A DNA stretch of 8,356 bases from a bacterium (GCA_030616165.1 JAUWXV010000161.1:1-8356), one strand, 5' to 3'. Numbered from the stretch's first letter, positions 1 to 7,016 are shown. The notes: generated from the letters alone by a model not told the origin. Numbers and translations: made by a program.

Positions 1-2
1 GA

Positions 3-953
3 GTATTAACTGCATTATTTGGCGGCATGAAGTTAAACGATGTAATTGAGTATGTTTCAAAACTGGGTTTGGAAGCAGTTGAAATCGGAACCGGTAATTA
101 TCCGGGGGCACCGCATATAAATGTTGGTGAACTGCTAAGAAGCGGTAAAAAAATCAAGGAATACAAGAAAAAACTTGCAGACAAGGGTTTAGAGATAAGC
201 GCGCTAAGCTGCCACGGTAATCCGCTTCATCCGAATAAGGCAATTGCTAATGCACATCATAATGTTCATCAAGATACGGTGAAACTTGCCGAAAAAATGG
301 GTATCAAAACAGTAATCAATTTTTCGGGATGTCCTGGTGGAACTGCAAGGGATAAATATCCAAACTGGGTTACATGTCCCTGGCCTGAAGATTTTTCAGA
401 AATCGTTAAATGGCAGTGGGAAGAAGTAGCAATTCCTTACTGGGAAAAAGAGGCAAAGTTCGCAGCCAACCATGGTGTCAGGATTGGATTTGAAATGCAT
501 CCCGGATTTTTAGTTTACAACACCGAAACCCTTTTGAAACTGAGAAGAGAATGCGGGAAAAACTTGGGTGCTAACTTTGACCCCAGTCATCTTTTCTGGC
601 AGGGGATGGACCCACTGGTATCCTTACTGAAACTCAAAGGTTGTGTTTATCACGTTCATGCAAAAGATTGCCGCGTTGACCCCGTAAATACCAGCGCAAA
701 TGGAGTACTTGACACAAAATCTTACGGTGATGAAATCAATAGGTCGTGGATATTTAGAACAGTCGGATATGGACACGGCGAAACATGGTGGCGTGATTTT
801 GTAAGCATGTTGAGGCTAATTGGCTACGATGGTGTTTTGAGCATAGAACACGAAGACAGCCTTATGAGTGCTAATGAAGGCTTTGAGAAGGCAGTCCACT
901 TCCTGCAAAATATCGTACTCAAAGAGAAACCGGGCGCTATGTGGTGGGCATAA
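3..953 (+). CDS. Sugar phosphate isomerase/epimerase-like TIM barrel, 5'-truncated
   Basis: Xylose isomerase-like/AP endonuclease 2-type TIM barrel, probably a cytoplasmic metal-dependent sugar or polyol-derivative isomerase or epimerase; the substrate cannot be read from sequence. The frame is open from base 3 to the stop at 951-953. The residues before the first internal ATG (27) read VLTALFGG, the usual first beta strand of this family, so the real start lies upstream of the window and the ATG at 27 is an internal Met. Numbering from that Met, likely metal ligands are E156 (GFEMHPG), D185 (NFDPSH), H211 (HVHAKD) and E274 (SIEHED), in the family's order; H63 (SCHGNP) also fits the active site. 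The C terminus MWWA is intact. A strong hairpin follows. The superfamily is secure, the specific enzyme is not. Confidence 0.85.
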   Translation, partial: VLTALFGGMKLNDVIEYVSKLGLEAVEIGTGNYPGAPHINVGELLRSGKKIKEYKKKLADKGLEISALSCHGNPLHPNKAIANAHHNVHQDTVKLAEKMGIKTVINFSGCPGGTARDKYPNWVTCPWPEDFSEIVKWQWEEVAIPYWEKEAKFAANHGVRIGFEMHPGFLVYNTETLLKLRRECGKNLGANFDPSHLFWQGMDPLVSLLKLKGCVYHVHAKDCRVDPVNTSANGVLDTKSYGDEINRSWIFRTVGYGHGETWWRDFVSMLRLIGYDGVLSIEHEDSLMSANEGFEKAVHFLQNIVLKEKPGAMWWA

Positions 954-960
954 ATCATAT

Positions 961-996
961 ATCTAAACCCCCTCCTCAAAAGGAGGGGGTTTAGAT
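961..996. terminator. Perfect 15-bp inverted repeat after the isomerase gene
   Basis: Arms 961-975 and 982-996 are perfectly complementary (core CCCCCTCC / GGAGGGGG) around the 6-nt loop TCAAAA; one more A-T pair extends the base. It begins 7 nt after the isomerase stop. No free T tract follows on either strand; the only T run (TTT) is inside the 3' arm. It could end or protect the isomerase transcript, or be a dispersed extragenic palindrome. Confidence 0.6.
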
Positions 997-1363
997 AAAA
1001 TCTATTCAGATTGTTGTCGTATCAAATCAAATTTCATTCTCTTTTAATACAATCCTCTTTAAAACAGAAAAATCAATAAATACTTCATTTTCTTATTTTC
1101 AGGAGTTTTACAATATTTAATTTAATAAGTAGTTAAAGGCTGGTTCTACTGGAATGATAAAAAAAACAGAGTGAAAAGGAGGGAAGCAAATACTTACTTT
1201 TTGATTTAGGGTTCTTTATAGAATTTTGTGATGATATAAATTTTTTAAATATCAGGTATCTGTTAATATTATTCGTAATTAAAAAAATAAAAGGATTATT
1301 AAAAATAATGTATTAGATTTCATGTAAAATTGGATTTAACGTAAGTGCAGAACAATATTTTGC

Positions 1364-1381
1364 TCCAAAAATATTTTTGGA
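1364..1381. promoter_or_regulatory. 18-bp perfect palindrome, possible operator
   Basis: TCCAAAAATATTTTTGGA equals its own reverse complement. It lies about 75 bases upstream of a weak promoter candidate and 370 upstream of the lipoprotein gene. A dimeric regulator could bind it, but such AT-rich palindromes also arise by chance in this composition. Confidence 0.25.
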
Positions 1382-1455
1382 CATTTTAGAGTAGTAAATG
1401 AGGTTGAGTATTTAAATATTTTGGTTTTAGAGATTTAAAAAAGATAAAATTTCTA

Positions 1456-1486
1456 TTGACTTTATGTTGTTTGAATATTAAATTTG
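1456..1486 (+). promoter_or_regulatory. Weak promoter candidate upstream of the lipoprotein gene
   Basis: TTG at 1456-1458, 20 nt, then TAAATTTG at 1479-1486 fits the Bacteroidota-type TTG / TAnnTTTG pattern. The same place reads as TTGACT-N17-TAAATT for a housekeeping sigma factor. It lies about 270 nt upstream of the next start codon. A second TAnnTTTG match (1722-1729) is closer to the gene but has no TTG at the right distance. Confidence 0.25.
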
Positions 1487-1742
1487 TAAAAGACATAGAG
1501 GCACTACTTAAATCTGATCTTATTTTGACTCTTCTTATATGACTGACTTAATATAAATATTCCCCAGATTATTAGAATATTTCTCCCGCTATATGTTCAT
1601 TTTCATTCTCAAGAAATTTTACATATAGGATTTTAAGCCAACATATATACTTTCTTGGCAGAATCAAGGAAGGGGAGGAAAGTATAAGAAATAATTCATG
1701 TATAGATATGTATATCCGATTTAATTTTGAACAAAACCAAAA

Positions 1743-1749
1743 AGGAGGT
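1743..1749 (+). promoter_or_regulatory. Strong ribosome binding site AGGAGGT
   Basis: AGGAGGT matches the anti-Shine-Dalgarno sequence closely and stands 5 nt before the ATG at 1755, which fixes the start of the SnoaL-like lipoprotein gene. Confidence 0.8.
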
Positions 1750-1754
1750 ATAAG

Positions 1755-2273
1755 ATGCGTAAAATTAAGAAAAACTTAAGTTTTTTAGTCCCTGTCATTG
1801 CCTTTGCGGTCTTGGTGGTATTTATGGCAGGATGTGAGAAAAAAACAGAAAAGAACAAGGCAATCGCCCGCCGTGTCATTGAGGAGGTCTGGAACCAGGG
1901 GAAACTTGACGTAATGGACGAGATTTACGCCACCGACTTCATATTAAATGATCCTGCCGTTGGCGAGGTTCGTGGTACCGAGGGCTTAAAACAATATGTT
2001 TCTATGTACCGCACTGCCTTCCCCGATGTTCAATTAACGATTGAGGATATGATCGCCGAAGGGGATAAGGTAGTAACCCGCTTTACATTTACCGGAACAC
2101 ACAAAGGTGAACTGATGGGCATTCCCCCTACCGGCGTGCAGGTGACGATGACGGGGATCGCCATAAGCCGCATCGCTGGCGGTAAGGTCGTGGAAGACTG
2201 GGTCAACGGGGACGATTTGGGCATGCTGCAGCAGCTGGGTGTCATCCCCCCTATCGGGCAGGGAGAGGAGTAA
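1755..2273 (+). CDS. SnoaL-like (ester cyclase family) lipoprotein
   Basis: 172 residues. Residues 1-27 form a lipoprotein signal: basic start (MRKIKK), hydrophobic core and lipobox MAGC with Cys27 as the lipidated residue. Position +2 is Glu rather than Asp, so outer-membrane or general envelope location is more likely than inner-membrane retention. Residues about 34-165 match the SnoaL-like polyketide cyclase/ester cyclase cone fold: an N-terminal helix with NQGKLDVMDEIYATDF, then RTAFPDVQLTIEDMIAEGDK and GELMGIPPTG. The fold has a hydrophobic pocket, but many members have no known reaction, so polyketide cyclisation should not be assumed. A near-perfect ribosome binding site 5 nt upstream fixes the start. 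The gene is clearly GC-richer than its flanks and stands alone between two long gene-free stretches, compatible with acquisition as a unit. Confidence 0.85.
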   Translation: MRKIKKNLSFLVPVIAFAVLVVFMAGCEKKTEKNKAIARRVIEEVWNQGKLDVMDEIYATDFILNDPAVGEVRGTEGLKQYVSMYRTAFPDVQLTIEDMIAEGDKVVTRFTFTGTHKGELMGIPPTGVQVTMTGIAISRIAGGKVVEDWVNGDDLGMLQQLGVIPPIGQGEE

Positions 2274-2384
2274 TTTCTGTAGCCAACATTTCCGTTGAGG
2301 TGGGTAATATCGTTTTTATGTTAATATGATACTAATTATATGTTATATTTATTATTTATTTCGGGCAATCTGGATAGAGTTTTT

Positions 2385-2570
2385 AATGTCAAATGTCAAA
2401 ATCCAAACCCCGCCTTTGGCGGGACAAGTGTCAAATCAAGTTCACCTCCAAAGGCGGATTAGGAAAAAAATCCAAATGCCAAAAGGTATTTGATTAGATA
2501 AGTTTTGTCATTTAGTAATTTGGATTTTATTTGATATTCGAGCTTTGAAATTTGGACTTAATAATATCAG
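2385..2570. repeat. Cluster of short direct and inverted repeats
   Basis: Three direct copies of TGTCAAA occur at 2387-2393, 2394-2400 and 2429-2435. CCGCCTTTGG at 2410-2419 recurs inverted at 2448-2457; the first copy lies in the hairpin CCCGCC-TTT-GGCGGG (2409-2423). AAAATCCAAAT at 2467-2477 is inverted at 2518-2528, with inner CAAAA / TTTTG (2480-2484, 2503-2507) extending the imperfect stem. TGATATT (2532-2538) pairs with AATATCA (2563-2569). This looks like extragenic palindromes or a decayed non-coding element; no transposase is present. Confidence 0.5.
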
Positions 2571-2596
2571 ATTTAATTTAATATTACAACTATTTA

Positions 2597-2625
2597 ATGA
2601 CATGTCATCATTAAAATGATATAAT
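2597..2625 (+). promoter_or_regulatory. Near-consensus housekeeping promoter with palindrome over the -35
   Basis: ATGACA at 2597-2602 (5 of 6 to TTGACA), a 17-nt spacer and TATAAT at 2620-2625. The -35 is the left half of the perfect 12-bp palindrome ATGACATGTCAT (2597-2608), where a dimeric repressor could sit. Transcription would start near 2632, at the foot of a stem-loop. No confident gene follows on this strand. Confidence 0.5.
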
Positions 2626-2633
2626 ATATCAAA

Positions 2634-2689
2634 GGTGGTTGCCATCACACCGTCTAATGCAACGTTAGCGACTGACACACAAAACCACC
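2634..2689 (+). ncRNA. Possible structured leader or small RNA
   Basis: GGTGGTT (2634-2640) pairs with AACCACC (2683-2689). Inside, CTAATG (2654-2659) pairs with CGTTAG (2663-2668, one G-U) around the loop CAA. An alternative pairing GTTGC (2638-2642) with GCAAC (2659-2663) would break both stems, which would allow a two-state leader. It begins where the promoter at 2597-2625 would start transcription. No known riboswitch or ribozyme core was recognised. Confidence 0.25.
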
Positions 2690-2705
2690 GGTTTATTGTG
2701 GGAAA

Positions 2706-2801
2706 ATGTTGACTACTATTGCAGTATCACTATATGTGTTAAGGGATTTGCTAATGGGATTTGCAGCAGGATTAGTCAAAAGTGAGAACGTTAACGCTTA
2801 A
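2706..2801 (+). CDS. Possible 31-codon microprotein, unrecognised
   Basis: An ATG at 2706 opens a 31-residue frame ending at TAA 2799-2801. The product starts MLTTIAVSLYVLRDLL and continues MGFAAGL before a polar end, so residues 2-24 could form a short hydrophobic or amphipathic helix. It lies downstream of a near-consensus promoter and foldable leader, which is the main reason to list it. Against it, the ribosome binding site is poor (GGGA almost touching the ATG) and a frame this short is expected by chance. It contains a 9-bp direct repeat GGGATTTGC (2743-2751, 2756-2764). It could also be a relic of a longer gene. Confidence 0.15.
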   Translation: MLTTIAVSLYVLRDLLMGFAAGLVKSENVNA

Positions 2802-2946
2802 AGAAAATTTTATTGTCTACATTGTGCTGCAATTTTGTTCTTATTCGCTTACATAACCTTGCAAATACTCATATATGTGTTTAGATCAGCCATTTGTTGG
2901 GCTATTAATTAAACATACCATTTTTTGGCTTAATTCAAGTGTTTTT

Positions 2947-5427
2947 TTATTGTTTCTTGGTCTTATATAGATTGTATTTTTGAACTGCTTCTTTGGGACT
3001 GACGAAACGATTGTAAATTGCGACACCCTTGAGTTTGCCTTGCCAATTACGTCCCCCGCTGTATTCATCCCCGAAAAGTAGATGACATGGTTCCCAGTTA
3101 ATGAAATCACCCTGGATCTCCGTTCCAGAATACGTCAGTTTGCCATTGATGTAGCAATAGACATAACCTGGGAAATAGCTGACAATCACGTGCGTCGGTT
3201 CGCCTACCTTGATTTCTCCGAAATATACCTGTGGATTTAGTCCATTGGAACCGGTACTTGGGGTCCGCAGCCGCAATACCAGGTTGTCCCCATCCTGACC
3301 CAATGTAAAGTTACGGTTGCCGGTGTCCCTGGAGAAGGTAATGATACGCGCCGGACCTCCTTGCTTGAGGCTGGAGGTAGTAATCACTACCTCGACAGTC
3401 AGTTGATTGCTGAGCTTGCAGGCTTTGAGGAGGTGGTCATTCACACTTTTAGCAAGGAAGGCGCCTTGACCGATCTGCATTTCTCCTGCGGATCCGATTT
3501 CGGCATTGCCGCGCGGTTCGATAGCGCAGACTCGAACTGTCCTTCCTTCGTCATCAACGATCAGGTTGCTTTCCCGATCGTTGCTCCAGAGAAACACCAA
3601 CCCGGAATTTGAGCCTGGCCAGTTCTTGTACTTGCCAAGATCCCCTGGAGATGATGGTATTACGACAATTGACAAGGAAGTTGTGGAAGAAATCCCCTCT
3701 TTGTCAGTAACGGTCAGCGTTGCAATGTAACGGCTAAAGCGCTTATAGACATGCGTGGGATTTGTTTCATCGGAAGTATTGCCGTCCCCGAAGTCCCAAT
3801 GATGCTTCAGGTTACCAGCAGCGGAGAATTTCACATCGAGAGGTGCAGAACCCAGAGTAACATCGGCCAATGCCCTTGCTTCAGGGCGTAACCTTTCACC
3901 ATAGGTATAGGGAGTTAAGCGATACACATAATCAGAACGCGGTGATGAAAAGGTGTATTGTCCTGACCGCGCCGTTCCAATGGGCATCTCCTTCATTTCC
4001 CACGGATCAATACCATCAATCTTATAAAGTTGATTACCTGCAAGATCGAGTGTAATGTTCTGTGAGTTGACGAAATAGACCAGATAGTATTCACCCTGCT
4101 TAGCCAGGATGAAACTTCCCTTGTCGTCTCCGATAGGTTCCAGTTTTTCAAAAGGTGGCGCACTGGCTATGAACTCTTTCAGGAAGGAAATCCGCTTCGG
4201 ACTCTGTCCGTGAAGCACTCCACCCTTGGACCACCAGAGTATATTGTCTGGGTGTTTATATGTCTCACCGTGTCCAACGTAACAGCCGGCGATGGTTCCC
4301 AACCAGAAGCGTCGAACCATCTGTAAAGCGGTGATGTTCCCCCAACCCTGTGGAATGTCACCTTCATATTGGCATTCATCATAGATCACTGGCTTCTGGT
4401 ATTGTAGCCGGAAGCGAATACCTCCAGCCATATCCGAAGTCTGTAAACTGGCATGAGTAACCCAGGATTTCGTGTGGTCATACCATTGGCTTCCGTTGTG
4501 AATTCCACGTAGGTGCTGGTACGGATCGTTGTCCTTGACTATATTGAAGAACCTGTCCCAATCTGCCATCTTCTTATTCCTCATAAAGTCGAACTCATTA
4601 GCCATTGACCACCACACATTACGATAGGCTGCCAGGCGGGCGACGACATAGCGAAGGTAGCGGTCATCGGTCTCAGCATCCATATTGGCATAACCCCAGC
4701 GATCATATGGATGGAAAAGGATAATATCTGCTTCAATCCCCAGTTCGAGCAAATCCCCGACACGGTTTTCCAGATGCTGAAAGAATTCGGGATTGAAGCG
4801 GGTAAAATCCCAGTTTTTCAATGGTGTGCCTTCGAATGGATAGTATACAGGTTCGTTCTTGTTGTAAACGTAATCTTTAGGAAAGATGCACATACGGATT
4901 TTGTTGAATGGCGCATCCCGAAGCGTAGCCAGCGTCTGTTCTTCGCGCTTATTTCCCTGATGTATCCACGCATAGCAGGTGGTTCCGAATTGAAAATATG
5001 GTGTTCCATCGGCATAGCCAAAATGGTAGGTATTTCGAACACCCACTGGACCATGGTTCCCTGGTGATGGTTCTACACAGGTAAATTCACCTGTCTTGCC
5101 GTTGAGTTCTTTTCGATTACTCTTTGTAACGTATTTCCACACGCCCGGCGTATCAGGCATGAAACGCACACGATAAACACCATCACCATCGTAGAATCCA
5201 TCAGGTTCAAAAAAGCGGTTACCTTGTTTAAACATTGCACTTAACTCAACATCAAGAAATGGATTTCCGCTTTCAGGTCCTTTCAGAACTATTTCAAATA
5301 TGCCCCAACGCTCGACTGTTTCTGCATATACCAATGTAGTCAAAAGGCACACCGCTAATAAACACAAAATAGCGAAGCCCACCGTGGACTTTGCAATATT
5401 TTTCAGAAATTTCAATTTTGTTTTCAT
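2947..5427 (-). CDS. Secreted multidomain glycoside hydrolase (DUF5060, TIM barrel, PKD, LamG-like)
   Basis: 826 residues from ATG 5427-5425; this start has AAGGTG upstream and opens a clean signal peptide. An in-frame ATG 14 codons earlier (5469) lacks a binding site. Residues 1-35 are a Sec signal (basic MKTKLKFLK, hydrophobic core, cleavage after VYA). About 40-115 resemble DUF5060, the beta-sandwich in front of many polysaccharide-degrading barrels. About 125-425 form a (beta/alpha)8 clan GH-A-like catalytic domain: probable acid/base E278 in MANEFD, probable nucleophile E351 in [10 protein letters not shown]. About 426-506 look like the all-beta domain that closes such enzymes. A PKD domain lies at about 529-591 (WDFGDG at 544-549). 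Residues about 600-820 form a LamG/concanavalin-like domain, probably glycan-binding. The product should be periplasmic or extracellular. The exact GH family and substrate are not readable. GC is visibly higher than in the genes to its right. Confidence 0.85.
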   Translation of the reverse strand: MKTKLKFLKNIAKSTVGFAILCLLAVCLLTTLVYAETVERWGIFEIVLKGPESGNPFLDVELSAMFKQGNRFFEPDGFYDGDGVYRVRFMPDTPGVWKYVTKSNRKELNGKTGEFTCVEPSPGNHGPVGVRNTYHFGYADGTPYFQFGTTCYAWIHQGNKREEQTLATLRDAPFNKIRMCIFPKDYVYNKNEPVYYPFEGTPLKNWDFTRFNPEFFQHLENRVGDLLELGIEADIILFHPYDRWGYANMDAETDDRYLRYVVARLAAYRNVWWSMANEFDFMRNKKMADWDRFFNIVKDNDPYQHLRGIHNGSQWYDHTKSWVTHASLQTSDMAGGIRFRLQYQKPVIYDECQYEGDIPQGWGNITALQMVRRFWLGTIAGCYVGHGETYKHPDNILWWSKGGVLHGQSPKRISFLKEFIASAPPFEKLEPIGDDKGSFILAKQGEYYLVYFVNSQNITLDLAGNQLYKIDGIDPWEMKEMPIGTARSGQYTFSSPRSDYVYRLTPYTYGERLRPEARALADVTLGSAPLDVKFSAAGNLKHHWDFGDGNTSDETNPTHVYKRFSRYIATLTVTDKEGISSTTSLSIVVIPSSPGDLGKYKNWPGSNSGLVFLWSNDRESNLIVDDEGRTVRVCAIEPRGNAEIGSAGEMQIGQGAFLAKSVNDHLLKACKLSNQLTVEVVITTSSLKQGGPARIITFSRDTGNRNFTLGQDGDNLVLRLRTPSTGSNGLNPQVYFGEIKVGEPTHVIVSYFPGYVYCYINGKLTYSGTEIQGDFINWEPCHLLFGDEYSGGRNWQGKLKGVAIYNRFVSPKEAVQKYNLYKTKKQ

Positions 5428-5604
5428 AATTATACACCTTTTCTCTAATATATCTTGCATTCCTTTCATTTTTTTGAAAAATTTAAAATGAAAACTAAAG
5501 AAATGAAAACAGATACTAACTTTTTAATTTACTTTTATTTAAAAGAAATAAAGAAAAGAAGCTTTTATTCTATATGTTTTACAAAATCAAATTTAAAAGA
5601 CATT
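5428..5604 (-). other. Upstream region of the hydrolase gene
   Basis: Very AT-rich. On the minus strand it carries AAGGTG shortly before the ATG at 5427. A TAAATTTG element at 5595-5588 resembles the TAnnTTTG half of a Bacteroidota-type promoter, but no TTG stands at the right distance. No convincing promoter or operator can be named. Confidence 0.3.
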
Positions 5605-5636
5605 AAAAAAGCCCTGAAATCTTTCAGGGCTTTTTT
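5605..5636 (-). terminator. Rho-independent terminator of the aldo/keto reductase gene
   Basis: GCCCTGAAA (5611-5619) and TTTCAGGGC (5622-5630) form a 9-bp stem flanked by A6 (5605-5610) and T6 (5631-5636), so it works on paper in both directions. Read leftwards it starts 20 nt past the reductase stop codon (5657-5659), and it separates that gene from the hydrolase promoter region. Confidence 0.9.
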
Positions 5637-5656
5637 ACATAAACACCAGTAAAGTT

Positions 5657-6838
5657 TTATGCCAAAAGTGATTCAGCACGCACCATTCTTTCTCTAATAT
5701 TTAATTTATTTGCACATCTTACTACACAGTCATCGCAATCAATACATTTTGATGCAGTCTCATGAAATGAGATAGATTTATATGAGTCTTTTCCCAACTG
5801 GAGCTCACCATATCCTTCGGCATACATTAAAAACCTCATAATATCAGAAATTTTTACATTTTCAGGACATCTCCCTGAACATACATCACACATTCGGCAG
5901 TATAATTTATCGGTTACTTTTGCAAACTTATCGAGAATCTTTCTGTCGCTCCAGGACATATCTGTCCCCATAGTATTAAAGTTTTCGTTTAAGTGCTGAA
6001 AGGAGGTTATACTGGGGATTGTCGCTGCAATATTTTTATCATTCATAACCCACTTCAAGGCAGACTGGAAGGGATTTAAATTTCCCATCTTACTGCCGAC
6101 ATATCCTTGTCCGCCAGCCATCGGTTTCATTGCCACTACTGCAATTCCTGCCTTATTTGCTCGTTCAATAGCCTTTTTAAGTCCATCATCACTCCTGAAA
6201 TTATATTTCACCGTTACAAGGTCATAAAACTTAGATTCTATCATAGCATCAATAACCTCTGCAGAGTTTGAGTGTGTGCTCATACCAACAAACCTTGCTT
6301 TTCCCTCTTTTTTCAATTTTTCAAGTGCAGACATAATATCCTCATTTAAAACATCCCTTCTGCTCGAAAGTCCATGTGCAAGGAGGGCATCGACATAATC
6401 CGTATCAAGTGCTTTAAGACTTTCCTCTGCTCCATCTAATATTGATTGCTTCGACCTTGCTCCTTCTTTGGTCGTTAAAAATAAATCTTTTCTTCTATTT
6501 TTTATCACTTTTCCAATCCATATTTCATTGTTTCCTCTTTGATAACCCCGCGCAGTATCAACATAATTAACTCCCATATCCAATGCCCTCTCAAGTACTG
6601 CTGGGTCGGTTGTTATCATTGCTCCGAATCCGAGAAGTGAAGCGTTGTAACCGGTACTTCCAAGTTTCCGGTATTCTATTTTATTCTCGTCCTCTTCTTT
6701 TTTCCGGGAATCTTTTTCGAAAAGATTATTTATTGTTCTTGTCCGATTAAAAGAATCAAGAAAAACTCCTCCACTTAGAGCACTAACTAAACCACTTTTC
6801 ATAAATTCTCTTCTATCTATCTCTTTTTTAACCTTCAT
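5657..6838 (-). CDS. Aldo/keto reductase with Tat-like leader and C-terminal 2[4Fe-4S] ferredoxin domain
   Basis: 393 residues. The N terminus carries a twin-arginine motif (DRREFMKSG, R9-R10) and a moderately hydrophobic stretch without a clear cleavage site, suggesting Tat-dependent export of a cofactor-loaded enzyme, possibly uncleaved. Residues about 54-300 are an aldo/keto reductase barrel, NAD(P)-type oxidoreduction of a carbonyl or alcohol. The family tetrad is visible: D94 and Y99 (DTARGY), K124 (TTKEG), H155 (LAHGL). The C-terminal part has two cysteine sets, C314/C317/C320/C324 (CxxCxxCxxxCP) and C365/C368/C371/C375, matching two [4Fe-4S] clusters. This is the COG1453-type fusion, probably exchanging electrons with an unknown partner. 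AGGAGG 6 nt before ATG 6838 fixes the start; a candidate promoter and a terminator suggest a single-gene transcript. Confidence 0.9.
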   Translation of the reverse strand: MKVKKEIDRREFMKSGLVSALSGGVFLDSFNRTRTINNLFEKDSRKKEEDENKIEYRKLGSTGYNASLLGFGAMITTDPAVLERALDMGVNYVDTARGYQRGNNEIWIGKVIKNRRKDLFLTTKEGARSKQSILDGAEESLKALDTDYVDALLAHGLSSRRDVLNEDIMSALEKLKKEGKARFVGMSTHSNSAEVIDAMIESKFYDLVTVKYNFRSDDGLKKAIERANKAGIAVVAMKPMAGGQGYVGSKMGNLNPFQSALKWVMNDKNIAATIPSITSFQHLNENFNTMGTDMSWSDRKILDKFAKVTDKLYCRMCDVCSGRCPENVKISDIMRFLMYAEGYGELQLGKDSYKSISFHETASKCIDCDDCVVRCANKLNIRERMVRAESLLA

Positions 6839-6842
6839 ATTT

Positions 6843-6849
6843 CCTCCTT
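6843..6849 (-). promoter_or_regulatory. Ribosome binding site of the aldo/keto reductase gene
   Basis: On the minus strand AAGGAGG lies within 6 nt of the ATG at 6838-6836, giving strong support for this start, which also places the twin-arginine motif at residues 9-10. Confidence 0.75.
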
Positions 6850-6871
6850 AGAAATTTTGGGATTTTTAAAA

Positions 6872-6901
6872 CAAATATACCTTTCCAATTGCTTTAATCA
6901 A
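6872..6901 (-). promoter_or_regulatory. Bacteroidota-type promoter of the aldo/keto reductase gene
   Basis: Read on the minus strand: TTG (6901-6899), exactly 19 nt, then TATATTTG (6879-6872), matching TTG-N19-TAnnTTTG. The -7 element ends 33 nt before the start codon, leaving a short leader with the ribosome binding site. The AT-rich background tempers confidence. Confidence 0.45.
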
Positions 6902-6940
6902 TATAGAAAATTTGATATGGATTTATCTGATGTAAAACTT

Positions 6941-7002
6941 AAAAAAGGGAATTTTAATAATAAATTAAAATTAATAACATTAAAAATAAAATTAAAGTTC
7001 CC
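6941..7002 (-). terminator. Probable terminator of the cNMP-binding/membrane protein operon
   Basis: On the minus strand GGGAACTTTAAT (7002-6991) can pair with ATTAAAATTCCC (6958-6947), 11 of 12 positions, followed directly by T6 (6946-6941). It begins 14 nt after the stop of the small membrane protein gene. The 32-nt AT-only loop is longer than usual, so it is less certain than the terminator at 5605-5636. Confidence 0.55.
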
Positions 7003-7016
7003 GGAAATTTAATTTA

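Larger units (their letters stand above)
997..1754. other. AT-rich gene-free stretch
   Basis: About 760 bases without a convincing reading frame on either strand; stops are dense in all frames. Structures seen in it are an 18-bp palindrome (1364-1381), a weak promoter candidate (1456-1486), a purine-rich run near 1668-1682 and the ribosome binding site of the next gene. No RNA gene or mobile-element end was recognised. Confidence 0.6.
2274..2946. other. Long intergenic region: repeats, then promoter-leader segment
   Basis: About 670 bases without a confident protein gene. Bases 2385-2570 are crowded with short direct and inverted repeats. Bases 2597-2801 hold a near-consensus promoter, a foldable leader and a short open frame. 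From 2802 to 2946 only AT-rich sequence is seen. No clear terminator was found for the lipoprotein gene ending at 2273 or for the hydrolase gene whose stop is at 2947. Confidence 0.6.

Noticed and set aside
2030-2245. A 71-codon minus-strand frame inside the lipoprotein gene
   Set aside because: It lies wholly within a well-supported gene on the other strand, has no family features, and arises from that gene's higher GC.
2652-2672. Integron attC-like site, because GTTAGCG and an opposed TAA core are close together
   Set aside because: The spacing and paired R/L core sites of an attC are missing, and there is no integrase or gene cassette.
2634-2700. Known riboswitch or self-cleaving ribozyme
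   Set aside because: No TPP, cobalamin, SAM, glycine, fluoride or hammerhead core motif is present on either strand; only generic stems can be drawn.
2896-2946. Terminator for the hydrolase gene
   Set aside because: Only a 4-bp AGCC/GGCT stem can be drawn downstream of the stop and no T run follows it on the minus strand.
4711-5067. A 118-codon plus-strand frame opposite the hydrolase catalytic domain
   Set aside because: The minus-strand frame has recognisable domains and catalytic motifs across this interval; the opposite frame has none.
5425-5469. Longer start of the hydrolase at 5469
   Set aside because: The 14 extra residues precede a complete signal peptide, and no ribosome binding site stands before 5469, whereas AAGGTG precedes 5427.
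5455-5652. A 65-codon plus-strand frame between the hydrolase and reductase genes
   Set aside because: It consists of AT-rich codons, runs through the terminator hairpin at 5605-5636, overlaps the hydrolase leader and has no ribosome binding site.
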